Shown: piece by piece, positions 35,105-48,625 of the stretch | Layout of the letters: each line of letters opens with the position of its first letter | Position numbering within the stretch: position 1 is the stretch's first letter | DNA from: Apostichopus japonicus | Taxonomy: Eukaryota; Echinodermata; Holothuroidea; Aspidochirotida; Stichopodidae | DNA: 64,000 bases | Assembly: GCF_037975245.1 (NCBI RefSeq) | Contig: NC_092568.1 | Coordinates: forward strand, 4,413,001 to 4,477,000 | Direction: 5' to 3' | Notes under the pieces: generated by a model | What the model was told of the DNA's origin: nothing | The model's input: only the letters and a program-made list of their open reading frames with translations | The model's database searches: none | Translations under genes and position numbers: made by a program

Positions 35105-35485
35105 GGATCGGACAGATATGCTAAGTTGTGATTACATAATGATGCATTGCACAATGATATATTATACATTGATGTGCTACACAATGTAGTACAGTTTGAT
35201 ACATTACATATGGATACATTACACATGGACTGTTTTATACACTGATACATTACACAGGGATACATTACACAGGGATACATTACACGATGAGAGAGCATAC
35301 AGTGATACAATAAACATTGATACATTACACAATGATAGAGCATTATACAGTGATACATTACATATGGATACATTACACATGGAATGTATTATACACTGAT
35401 ACATTACACAGGGATACATTATACTGGGATACATTACACAATGAAAACATACAGTGATACACTGCACATGGATCAAATACAACAC
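35105..35485. repeat. Minisatellite based on GATACATTACACA
   Basis: Irregular array of roughly 14-20 bp units such as TACATTACACATGGA and TACATTACACAGGGA, between UBR7 and peptidase copy A. Open frames on both strands here are repeat artefacts. Confidence 0.85.
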
Positions 35486-35790
35486 TAAACCAGCTGGAAG
35501 ATCATTAAATACTGAACACTGGTAATGACACTGATTGTGTCAAACTTATCGGAAGTGGCAAACGGGAATCTATCCACATCCATAATTACCTTTGACCTGC
35601 CAAAACTTACTGAAAGTGTCAAAACTGCATTCTTGTACTTTGTAACTCTCTAGATTCAAAGGAACAAACTTGCAGATGGGCTAAATTTGATAATGAAATG
35701 TTTCAGTAAGGGGCAGGTGATCAAGCAAGTGCGATAAGAGGTTGGTTACAATATTTGACAGTGGGTGACCGGACCACTTTAGTATAGCAT

Positions 35791-35796
35791 TTTATT
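35791..35796 (-). promoter_or_regulatory. Candidate polyadenylation signal for copy A
   Basis: AATAAA on the minus strand about 320 nt past the stop codon. Plausible position, not verified. Confidence 0.45.
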
Positions 35797-36116
35797 ATCT
35801 TAGTCACCATGGTTATTTGGATACTTTCAGTCGATATAAAGTCTATGTTGGTATACATCAATATAGTAACACTACTTATATAAGACATTAGAAACGAAAC
35901 GAGGTCTTGAATTTCCTTTTTAAAGTATAAGACGAGAAAGGGGAAGTGTGATGTAAGGGGTTGAGGTTGAACCTGTAAAGAAACCTGTAGTCTCACCTCC
36001 CACTTGGTTACCCAATTTCTCGGCAATAATAATAACAAATGAATAATAAATGAAGCTGGTAACTCTATATATTTTTATGAAATTAAAATATTGTTAACTG
36101 TTATATAAGTATTCGC

Positions 36117-36351
36117 TCAAGAGTTGTATCTTGATTCGTCGCTAGAAACGTCCTTGGCAAGTATGTCGACTTCCATGAGAGTGGTGGCAGCAGAGTCCAA
36201 TACAAAGGCAGCTATGGCCATGTAGCGTTCAACCTCTTTCCATGCGAGTTCAGGATCATCTGCTCTCTCAACTTCTAGCATTTTATCAGCAATCACCGCA
36301 AAGGCGTCCCTGTAAGCCTTGTTTATGTTGGCGGGTGAGAAGACAGCGTGC
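36117..36351 (-). CDS. Copy A exon 17 (residues 685-762 and stop)
   Basis: Encodes the 'lid' loop [13 protein letters not shown], where Lys696 matches K699 but the Y700 position is Ala, then [20 protein letters not shown]. It has a 10-residue longer tail than copy B. Confidence 0.94.
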
Positions 36352-39300
36352 CTGAAATGAACAGGAGGAACAACTTGAGTGTTAACTTCTCCGGGTTGCA
36401 AATGCGCAGGCGCGCGTTGTAGACTTTCATCCGGGTACGGTCATTTGATGCTCTCATGTGAGACACATATCGTGCAGCATACCACAGTTGAGGCGATTGC
36501 CGGCTCTGATCTACCTATTCTCAGTCGTTTTCGGTGAGTGATATTATTGAGTTAAACCGTCTTGATATCGTCAAGTGTGTCCGTGACTTTCAAATAAGTG
36601 CACAGGCAAGTCCCAAATCTTATGTACCGGATCCTATGACAGGAATACGCATTCAAACTAGGGGCGAACAACTTGCGACCTACTGACTACTCAAATATTT
36701 GTCTGAAAGTCAGAATTTGAAGGGCACTCTCATCTTTCATTTATTTTCTGGATGGATGCTTAGATGTGTTCATGAGTTGCAGTGGTGTAGGAAGGTACTT
36801 TTGAGTGGGGGGAGGGGGGCTGAAGACTGATGGCCGGCCTGGGGGAGGGGTCTAAGGAGAGGGGATTCCCCCTTTGGAATTTTTTTGCATTTCCAGGTGG
36901 CCTCAGATGCAATTTGGTGCAATATAGCACACTTCAACCCACCCACTCCATTTTGTATATAATTTTGCATTTTCACCTGGCCTTAGATGCAATTTGGTGC
37001 TCCAAATGAGATTTTTTTCTCATTTGGAAATGAAAAAGGGGTTTTCTGACTTGCGAAGCGGGGGGGGGGGCGGAATGATACTTCCGCCCCTCCACATTTT
37101 TCACTGGGGGCTTGCGCCCCCCCCCCAGCCCCCGGTTCCTACGCCCTTGATGAGTTGTCAGTCCATTACAAATCTCATTCTAGTGAAATCCTCACTCTAA
37201 TAGGACCCTCATGCTTAATTGTATTGAAGCAAAAAAGAGAGAAAAGTAATTATATGCTTGATGGAATCGCCTGGTAGTAGGTTCGGTAGATAGATAGTGT
37301 ATAAGTTAAACCTCACCACGTGGCCCATACTGCACTGACGAAGAATACGAAGTTGAAACCATTGAAAGCTCATAGTTAAGGCAATTAGGGTGTTACTGAC
37401 CTGTGATAGGGTTTTCCCGGCATGCCTTGCGGTTCTATGAAAGCCCGCTCTAACAGCATTAACTGGTCATTGACAGCACGAACTGCAAACGGACTAAAAG
37501 AAATCAAAACAAAAATGGGCTTTCGTTTCTCTTGCAAATTTCGCTCTGTAGAGCTCTAAAAGGACTTAGTCTTATTCTATCAACCATTACCTTGGCAACA
37601 TGAACTGACAAAATGAAGAACAATGAAGTAAAATCAAAAGATTTCCACGTGTGGTTAAGCATCGGGGTTTAACTGTAGGTTGTTTGCTGCTAATCTGTTT
37701 CACTATAACCACAGTTACTGTAGCGGAAATGAAGTTAAGTGCAGGGAACGGCTCTTTTTATACAATATATCTTTAGTAAAATGCAATTTTACTTCAGGGG
37801 AACTAATTTCACCTAATGTTAGCTGTATTTAATTGAGTAAAATTACTTCTACTTAAGTAAAAAAGAGAGGTAAACGTTAAAACTGCTTGCCATACTCCAT
37901 ACACTCTGTTAATAAATGCCAAGCTGTGTATGCCACACTTTGCAATATCGGCATAAGCCCCTCGTTTTCCACGAAACTTTACTAAAATACAAAGATTGTC
38001 CCCAAATGAGCTTATAAATGGTCGACCGATTTCAATGGCCGTCTGTAGTTGCCTCTCTGGGTTAAGATGCTGATCAATTCGTCTTAGTTTCAAGAATTTA
38101 AATAAATGGTCAAGGTTCTTACTCGCTTTTGTCCATGTTCTCAATCCTTTTATGTAGGTCGGCTGCTGCCATTGTGAATTTTTGGAGCTGCTCGTCTATC
38201 GCAGCTGAAAGGAAAAGAATATAAACAAGTGGAATATTTGTCTCTCACACAGCTTCTCAAATTAGCCCTATAAGACCAGTCACTAAATCGTTCATGTTTT
38301 CATTTCAAATAAATGACATGAACTATATAGAAAAGCTACAAAGAAACTACGATATATTTGTCTTCGTTAAATCCTCTTGCTTTAAATGTGTTCCAAATAG
38401 GGATTGACAAACTCCTTAAATCAAGCAGAGCCGAAATACCAGGTTCAATTAACTACTGGCTTTCTACTCCCTTACGTAGTGAGTCTGATAATTACTGACA
38501 CAAATAAGACTGACTCTGTTCTGTGACTTGCATATCAACCGCCTCCACTCATCGCTATAGCCCAGCCACACCCACCACGCCCCACCCTCAACTAAAAACA
38601 GGCAATCTATGTGTGATAAGATCGATCAGATCAGATCGATAATCGGATAATATTGCTAACAATCTCACTTTACGTACCAAAAGTGATTGGCTCTGGACGA
38701 ACTGCCATTTTGTCTTCGTATAGATCTTTGAGCTGATCCACGCCTGATTTGATTCTTTCTGCGTAAGCCGAACAGTTTATAGGTACGATGTGCGCATCGG
38801 ACAATGATCGGGCAAGTTCGGCCCATACTCGTGCTAAGGCAAGGTGATACTGAAATGTAGGGTCTAATACAGCAGACACGAAGTGAAAGGTTTCGTACAT
38901 TGTGTGGTAGAGAGGGTAACTCGGCGTTCCAAGGCTCTGGAATTTTCGATGAAAACGAAATCATATAAAGAAAGGTTCATTATTTTGTTTACAATAGTTA
39001 TCGCAGTTTTTCCCCCATTAAACATGCTGCTAGACGATATCACATAACAATAATTATACCCATTGATAAGATGAGTTACCTGGGTTCTAGATACTTTTGA
39101 GGATAGGGTATAGGTCGGTAGGATAGGACAGAACATAATAGGATAGTATGGGGTGAGAAATAAGCACGATCATAAGTGGAGTGGAACGGTTTACCATATT
39201 TCGTTCATATCTGATGTCAATTGACGGGATACCTGTCACCATAATGAAAGGTCGAAAGTCACTTCCGGTTCGTATTGTCGACACTCTAAAAAGACAATAA

Positions 39301-42300
39301 AATGAGTTTTTGGTGTTAAGTTAGGTCGCACTGACATATTGTTTCCATTTGGACAGACTAGACCCTCCAGACGTCCACAAAGTGAGAGGTATTACCTATT
39401 TAGTTATTTGAATTACACTGGGCAATTCTTAGCCCAAACTATTCAAAATTGTGCCCAAACTTCAAAACCATTACCACCTGTACACTTTACTTGACTATAT
39501 GTCTTCCGTCGGTCCGTGGAGAAAAGCAACTGGTATCGTGAATGGTCGCCATTGTGACGTAATGGATCACGTTACCCCCACCAACTCGCTTCAACCTTTT
39601 CATACCTATGAAACTACAACCCTATGAAGATATAAAATACTATTTATGTAAGTCAAATTTCTCGCCATAATTCATAACATGTTAGCGTATTACAACATAT
39701 ACAACGACAAGTATACTTACACAGGTAAGTCAGCATCTTCACGAGGGTTTCTCGCAAGCCATGTATCAAATACTGTACCACCGTGGTCAGGTGTGTCTGG
39801 AATCTGAAACATAATAAGAAATGTTATCAAGATTCCATTTCAAGCATGACTGATCTCATATTTTTTTTCATTATCCACATATTCTAGTCATGAGTAGTGA
39901 ATCTGCATTCTGATTTATAGGAAAAGAATATTGTCATGTGTATTTTATATACATATCGTTACATCATTAAACTAGGGCCAGTGGCCAGGATTTTATAGGG
40001 GAAAGTTTGTGGCCCTGGGTCCGTTGAATCCGACTCCTATGTAGGGGGTTTAGAGAGAATCCCCCGAAGGAATAAAAAGGTAGAATTTTATATGTCATAT
40101 GATGCATCCTGAGGCACATTTCGACTATAACAAAGGTCTAAAATTAGATAACTACTTTTGACTTTTGTGCGAGAGGTTGACAAAATGGTTTGGGGGGGGG
40201 GGGGGCTGTGCACCCCTGGATCCGCGTACGGGGGTAAGTTGTTTATAAAAGAAAAACTTATTGTACTGAAATGAAACATCCTTGGCGAATCGCTTGTTAT
40301 GATTTTGTCTTTCACCGAATGATTCTGTATAACATATTCATATTCTTTTCAAACAATCTATTCTCGTGATGTTTGACATATCAGTTTTCACCATCGGCTA
40401 GTTACTCTATACCCCACCCTCCCCTCCCCCACCCATTCCACACCCCTCCCCACCCCTCCCCCACCCATGAAACTACTAGCTGATCATTTACGTTAGACTT
40501 TCTAATGTGGTTGTAACTGTGTGTTTGGTTTACCTTTTGGGTAGCTTCGTAAATCATGTCAAAAAGACTTGGACTGGAACGAGCTCGAAAAGCGTGGTTT
40601 CCTGACACCGCGATGTCGACGTTTAGGTATGCTATCGTCCTTGGCGAAACAGTCTTGGCAAATTCCTTACGGAGAAAATAATAGACTTAATGCAAGGGAT
40701 AACATTTATTCCGTACCGTATGTGTTAAATAGTATTGCTGCTGTATGATTGCAAAGGGAAACGTTACAAGTAAGGTAGAAATGATTGGAGGGTCGAAATC
40801 CCACTTTGCAGTATAAGAAGTGATCCATTTCACTATAAATGTTATTTGAACATCTTTGAAATTAGTCTACATTAAACCGTTCGAGAATAAGAGACTACAA
40901 GACCCCAGGAGTTATACATGTTTAAATTCTTAATTGTCTTACCAAGTATGAACAGTTTTGAAAGACAGATTTGTTTCATTCGACGAACGATCTACACATT
41001 CGATCTTAAGAATTGTCACAATTTAGGTTACTCTGACATGATCATTAAAACTCACTTCTATCCATTCATATGCTCCCATTATACCGTACTCCTCCGCTCC
41101 CCAGCTAATGAAGAGAATAGACCGGCGAGGGCGCCAGTGTCCTGCAGTTTTGAGGGGGGAGAAACCACCAGGTAAGAGTTATATGACACGTTAACGTTCA
41201 CGCCAACACACACCATGCCACCCCACATCACTTCATATCACTTCATGTTACGTCACCACAGGACACCACACGTCACCAGGTACGCAACCAACGATTTTGT
41301 ACTGGAGGGCTGAGTTGGCGTCAAAGGGAGGGGTCTATGGGGTGGTGTGTCTCCTTCCTTTTGAGGAGGGTGCTTAGATGCAAAATGGTGCTATATTTGA
41401 AAATTTTGAAACACATACTCGTTGTATATAATATTTCAAAGTATTCTGTCCGCCTGTTGGGAGGAGGGTGGGTGGAGGTGAGCCCCATTGATTTTATCCT
41501 GGGGAGGTATACGTCCTTTCTCGACTCTCACGCCACTTCACGTTAATTAAACACGTGACGTCACCTTTCGTCATCCTTGTCACATCACGTACCATCACTT
41601 AATACACGTAACGTCATGTCATCTCATCCCATCACAAGACACGTCACCTCACGTTCAATCATTTGACGTCATAACAAACACGTACCGTAACGTCACCTCG
41701 CGGCACTAATGATCACCTTACGCTAGATCATCCCAATTCATTTCAAGCCATGCAAGTTAAATATATAAAACAGTAGACTTACATAGTAAGGACTTAGTGT
41801 GTATATGGTACAGTAGGAAAGAAATCAACTACTAATTAAGCTCGACAAAGAGCGTACTCCCTAATTGTACTATTAACATGATTTACTACTCGCCACACAG
41901 ATGTAAACATATCCGCGTAGATAGTTCACGTTATCACAACGTCCTTTCAAAGTTAATACTGTGATTTTAATTAATGGAGTTTGATTCTTGACGAATAACA
42001 TTTTTTTTAATCCTTAATAAGAAGTATTGTAATAACAAGTATAGTGATCGGCTATACCTTCTTTCACCAACTTTGCAAATGTTCTGCTGATTTCAAGCAT
42101 TGCAGCTGTCCCACTTGAGGGATCCAGTGCCCCATAATTCCATGCATCTCTATGGTTACCGATGATGACGTAACGATCTGAAAGCCAAGAAAAGCAAAAA
42201 GGCTGACGTTTCGCGAATTTAGTTTATCACTAAAAGGTAGCATTGAACAACTTTTGTTGGAGTCTACGCTATATAAGACTATTTGTTAGTATTAGTATTA

Positions 42301-45300
42301 CTCCATATAACCTTCCTATTGACTTTAAAACGATAAATCGTCAAACTAAATGTTTGCCGAGTAAACGATACCACTCACATGAAAGCTGAAAAGTTAACCA
42401 TTCATGCCACTTTCAACTTTCCATATCATGACATGAAATTTTAGCTTTAAGAGCTGCATTTGTTCGTCATTTTATAAAAAAAGCTTCTTTTCTCACCGGT
42501 AAACAAATTTCCTACGCTGTTCTTTGAAAGTCTAAAAGGAAATTAAAGTTGTCGGAAATTTAACCAACTTTCGCACCACATGTACTTCCATTCATACTCT
42601 CCGACATGCAAGCCAAGCAAGACAAATACTACTTGCTAAAATATATCAAAGATTTGCTTCTGCAGCTTTTTGACTTTTTGCACTGAAAGGAGAACAGTCT
42701 GGCGGTTTGATATCGAATCTGTGTAGGCTACCATTACGCCAATCGCATGCACTATTACCCTACATACGTTCTGGCTGTCCCGTCTCTTCGGCTACAGAGC
42801 TTACATGTTACAATACCCGACGAACGGTTTCATGAAATATACCTCTGCATAGGAAGACCATGGAATATTTCAATTATAAAATAATCGCCTAAATTTAGCA
42901 TATACCGTATGTTTATGTATATTCGGTTAAAGGTTGACCCCAAGCAGGATTTCATATTTTGTTTTCATCCCGTTTTTTATAGCAGAACAATAACTTGCTG
43001 TTCACCTTACCTGGTTCCAGGGTACCCTTTATAATCCCCACAACGTTGTGTACTGGTCTGATTTCGTTGAAGTTATTCACTTCAAGTTTTACCTTTCTGT
43101 GGATTGTGAAAAGAAATATATGCAGCCTGAAGGAGATAACAAACGCAAAATCAAAGATATGGAGGGATTTGGTTGAATGTTATACATGTAGATGTAGCTC
43201 TCTCTATATGGCATAGAACTGTGTGAGGTGTTGCGTTTAGTACTGTCTACCGTACGTTGACCTGAGGCCACTTGCGAGGTTTAACGGTTATCGTATACTC
43301 AAGGCAAAGAAAACGTACACAAATAAAACCGAATAAACGAATTGTAGTAACATTGGATTACTGCAAAAGTAAAAGGTAGTGTGTTGTCTTTGACAATATT
43401 TCCAAAGCTTTATACTGAACACAGCAACAATGCCAGTGTTTGTCGTGATATCAAGTCAGCGTAACTTGGCAACGCAATAAAATGTTATATATGTTTGTTA
43501 TGTATGTTTTTCCAATTCAGAGTATACAGCACAGCTAATCGATCATTGACATATTTATTGGAGTAAATTTTTCATGATGTTCTACTCAATCCTTACACAC
43601 GCATAACTGATCTTCATACAGCATGTATGGGCCAAACGCCATCATCACTGAACCGCATATCAGTTCAGTGATAATAGCCATACTGACCTGTTACCAGACA
43701 AACCTGGCCCGGTCTTGTAAGTTACACCTGGGATTGCACCTTGCCAATCGTCTGGAACTTCGGTTCCGTCCATTAGCCTGTTAAAGGAATATAAAATCAA
43801 ATAAAACTTACGCAAGTTTAGGAAAACAGTTTTCTGGTATGTCATTTTAGTTCAGTCATGATAGATTTGATGATTTATAAAAACGCGATATTGATATGTT
43901 ATTTGATCAGAGATAGCACATGATCGTCATTGCTTGGCGAGGGGAGGATGGGGTGGGGGAGAGGAGGGGAAGTGGAGAAGGGGGAGAGGGAGGAAGGGGA
44001 GTTGGTTAAGACGTATGAAATAACCGGTCAAGATAATAAAACCAAGTACACACATATTTTTGAAGAAAATTCACTTAAGATAGAAACCTGGGTGCGAATA
44101 CCAAACAACTTGATCCACTCTCAACCCCAGTCCCCTTACAACAAGACTAACCGAATGATCATGACAATATCACTCCCAGTTCGAGTCACTCCCAGATTAA
44201 TGTATGTCGTCCAGTTACAGAGTTGTTGACAATTAACAATTCATACTCATGGACGTTAAATATGAATGTGAGAGACTGACTTCGGTCAGCTTGCGGCTTT
44301 GATAAGCCAATTAGGCTTCTTCGCGAGTTCCTGCTTGCAGGAGGATCTAATATACATACATATCACTTCAAATGAGTATTACAAGTACACACACATACAT
44401 CAAAATACCTTCACTGCTCTGTAATGCACGGTAAAATCCAAGTGAACTACAATATGCCATGTTCAACCACTAATGCAGTAAAACGTTGTACAACTATGAA
44501 GATACAGTATATGAATGTCTGCCAATAGCATAATATTCAAATCACATTTAGTAACTGCTATTACACTATAATTCTCTATTATACACTACACTTCGTTGCT
44601 GCACAGTACTATTTATTGCTCTACGAACAGTGTTGGGTTATATCGCATAGACAAAGTAGACCACGGCATTTAATAGGCCCCGCAAAATTTTGGAGCCCCG
44701 CGCGTAGGTAAATTTCCTGAAAATTAACACGAGGCTTCATGTATTGGGAAGATATATTTCATCATTAAAAGTAGCATTAAGTGTGTACTCAGAGATTATC
44801 TCAGTATGGACCTCTATAATGACGCTGAGACTATTTTCACTGAGGTTCAAAATGGAAATCAAGCTAATGTCAATATGTCATCAATGGTGTAATTTATAGG
44901 CCACCTGACAACAAAATGGCGTCGTTTAGTAATTCCTAGTGCAGCTGTCTGAACGCTATATGCAAAGGAAAGAAAGATCGTTTTCTGGTGACTTCAATAT
45001 TGATTTGTTCAATGATGTTTCTTGCTCTAATATCTAACTTATTGTAGATGCATTATCTTCCTTTCGTTTTACCCAACTATAAATAAATCTGAAAGAGTGT
45101 GCGAAACGTCATCTACGTTAATCAACAATATTGTATACAAATAAACCTCTTAATGTTGTACTGGCATTGTTATTTCAGATATTTCGGATCATGTTCCTAT
45201 GTTTAATATATTTAAAGAAAAATGTAAGAAATCATATTCCAAGAGAAATAGCTATTTCCATAATACAAGTGTTAATAATATCTTATACGACTAAACCAGG

Positions 45301-48300
45301 AGCTCTTAACTATTGGTTGGACAGGTGTTACGTGTAATCCAGATGCCGATTCGGCTTACAGCAAATTCTAAAGCACTCTCCAGTTTACATTTCAGCCTTG
45401 CTGTGATTTAATCAATCGTAGGAATAAAGTTAACTATTTTAAATCCCCTTGGGTGAATAAAGGTGTCTTAAAATCCATCCGGCAATAAAGCAAGTTGTTC
45501 TCTCATTTTAAGCGTACACATTCTCAAAGCGATAACGTACCAGTATACTCATAACAAGTATGTCCTCTCCATTGTAAGTAAACACGCGAAGAAAAAACTT
45601 ATTATGATGGTTTGACTGAGCGTTCAAAAAAAGACAACACCAGCGAACCCTGGAAGATCCTTAATGGCATCCTTGGTTTGTAAAATTATGAAAGTTCTCC
45701 TTCTGGATTCAAATGTGAGAACTTAGAATTTAATGATAGTATATAGTATTACAAATGAATGTATGGCCTATGTCCCGCATAGTCTAAATCCGGGTATGTC
45801 TACAATATACCCTTGAACTGGCTAATGGGTTTCACTATGATATATATATACATTACAATACTCTGAGATGATATGACGACATACGTTGTGTTTTATACTT
45901 AAATTCTAATCAACGTAAAATGTGAAATGGAAATATTACTTGATAAATTCTTCAGCATCCTTATAACTGATTGGTTGAACAGGAATCTTTGGTAGAATCG
46001 CGTCTTCTTCAGATATTCGAAACATGTAATCTAAAAACAAAACGATGTTGAAAAGAAAATTCTTTTTAAATGTTATTCGTAGGGCCCTCTATACTTGCCA
46101 TAAAACTATTGTGCTTTCATGTTACTCTTAAAAATAGCTGCTTACGTTTACTATATAAGTTATACAACCCTGGTGCAATTATATGATTTTTTCTGTTGTT
46201 TAGCTTAAAACAGCGGATTGAGTTTAAGTTAAGCGATTGTTAAGCGAAGTTAAGCGAAGTTAAACAATCATAAGGTCCCCGGTTCGAGTCACTCCCAGAT
46301 TAATGTATGTCGTCCAGTTACAGAGTTGTTGGCAATTAACAGTTCATAATCATGGACGTTAAATATGAATGTATGAGACTGACTTCGGTCAGCTTGCGGC
46401 TTTGATAAGCCAATGAGGCTTCTTCGCGAGTTTCTGCTTGCAGGAGGATCTGAAATACATACATACATACATACATTGTTCAATGCTATTTTTTACCCAA
46501 ATTATATAACAATAGACTTAATTAGTTTGATTATAATCTCGATTAATTTTTAAATAGCAAGATAAGAGACTAAAATTAGAGATTTTCAGTTTGGTTTTTA
46601 CATGTGATAATGTGTCAAGGAATCGAATCAACTTCGTCCTGTTATTAACCCGCTGATGTAACATTCACTTCAATGCTTGAACACGTTATGATAGTTATTT
46701 TAGTTTGATTATAACTGTATTCTCATTTTAGGTTATTTTTCGTATTTTTGTAAAATTGTTTACCATAATAATCATAAGCTGAATCTGATTTAACTCATTC
46801 TAGCGCATTGTTGTTATTCATTGAGTATCTGAATGAAGCATCTCAATTTTCTCGTCCAGGATGAAAAAGTTACTATAGTTAGCCCCCTGAGTCGAATAAA
46901 CTTGTTGACTATAAAACATTTCGAATTAAATATTGAATGTTTCTTCAAATTACGCCAGTACTTCTGATAAATATGTACTTGTATTGAAAAAAAAGCAAGG
47001 AATATCAACTAGCCTTTTGCTGGGTACCCTTGCGTCAGAGGGTCACCCTGCTCTGTTATAATGTTCCCACGTTGTACCCCAGTGCTAGGGAGGAACACCG
47101 TGTCTGGGTATACCTGGTCTACACCGTAGATTGCGTAATCGGCTGGGTCTGAGTACAGAATAAGTCCAATCGCACCATAGAGATGAGCTTGCTTGGCCTA
47201 AAGTGGTACGATGCGAGGCAAAATTAACGGCGAAAAGAAGAAGGAAAGAAGTTATTCATACATAAATCAAACATCGTTGTTAACTCTATATATATTGAAA
47301 TGATAAACAATTTCTCCTAATATAGTAAGAAAAAAAGCTATTAGTAATGATCATGCATTCATCTATTCTATACATATGACATCACGGTGCAATAACTATC
47401 GCAAATAGGTTTCTATTTACATAACTCCTTCAACGAAAGTGGTTGCAATGTTAAAGTGATCGTTACTAAATAATCAATTGGCTGTATACATAAACGAAAA
47501 TGGAGCTATACAAACCTTTTCTCCTCGAAATCCTTTGCCATATCTTGCAATTACAATTTTCCCACTGCAATTGACACCGAGCTCTGTTTGTAATTGTTCA
47601 AAATCGGTTGCGCGTGCGTAGTTTGCGTACACTAAATCACCCTGAAGTTTGAAAATAAGACGTTTTTTTCACTGTTCTGAATTTTTCAACTCATTACCAT
47701 TTCAATTGCATTTGGTTGGCATGAAAACAAACAACTGGATACTCATAACTCATAGTATTATGGTATAAATCTGATGATAGAGTTAGAGGAGACTGGTTGG
47801 ATGTCCAAGATAAGGAGCACAAAGTAAAAGTTAACTAAAAATATTAGTTAGTTCCTGGAGAACAAGTCCCTATACAGTTTTGATGATCTTATTTTGAGCC
47901 TGGACATATTTCTCACCAAAATCCTCTGCATTGCCTCTCATCAAGTAAAATTGACCTTTATACGTCTCTTGAGACAAAATTTTACTGTAGTTTTACTTGA
48001 GGGACAGACAAACATATCCCTTGAGAAACGCACCTACAATATATAACTCATAAACCTTTATCACATCTTTACGAAAATTACGCAACTTTTTCAATTTGCG
48101 CTTAACTTGACAACTATATATAAATTTCTTATTTTAACGTTCTGTCTACAACTCGTCTGTCTCTTCACGGCTACCGTAAAAGAAGGTGCCTTAACATTGT
48201 TTTTCATTATGTATGCGTTACCTCCACGACACCAGCTTTTGCGTATGCATTAAATGGTGGCACCGCGTTATCTAGTGTATCTCCTGGCACTAGTTCAGTC

Positions 48301-48524
48301 TCCTCAACAGCCGTTTTGAAGAGTTCGCTGTTATCCTCTGATAAAATATAAGCCTGAAAAACAAATCACACCAAAATTAAAAAAAAAACATTCGTTGACT
48401 AAAATACAAATATAATTATATCTGAATAAAAATAAATAAAAAAATGTCCGATGACAAACTCGCACCGGGTGAGGGGTAGGGATGGGGTGAGGTACGGGCT
48501 TACTCGGCTCTCGATGCCAAAGAT

Positions 48525-48560
<36 letters not shown>

Positions 48561-48567
48561 GTATATA

Positions 48568-48625
<58 letters not shown>

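Noticed and set aside
37330-37375. CTGACGA ... GAAAC resembling a third hammerhead core
   Set aside because: No pairing stem I and no GTC or GTH site after GAAAC; likely chance.
38665-38964. A second 99-codon open frame over copy A exon 14
   Set aside because: Wrong frame on the same strand; the exon frame carrying [11 protein letters not shown] is the real one.
44629-44740. CAGTGTTGGG hAT-like left end
   Set aside because: No matching right end or duplicated TCTACGAA was found downstream.
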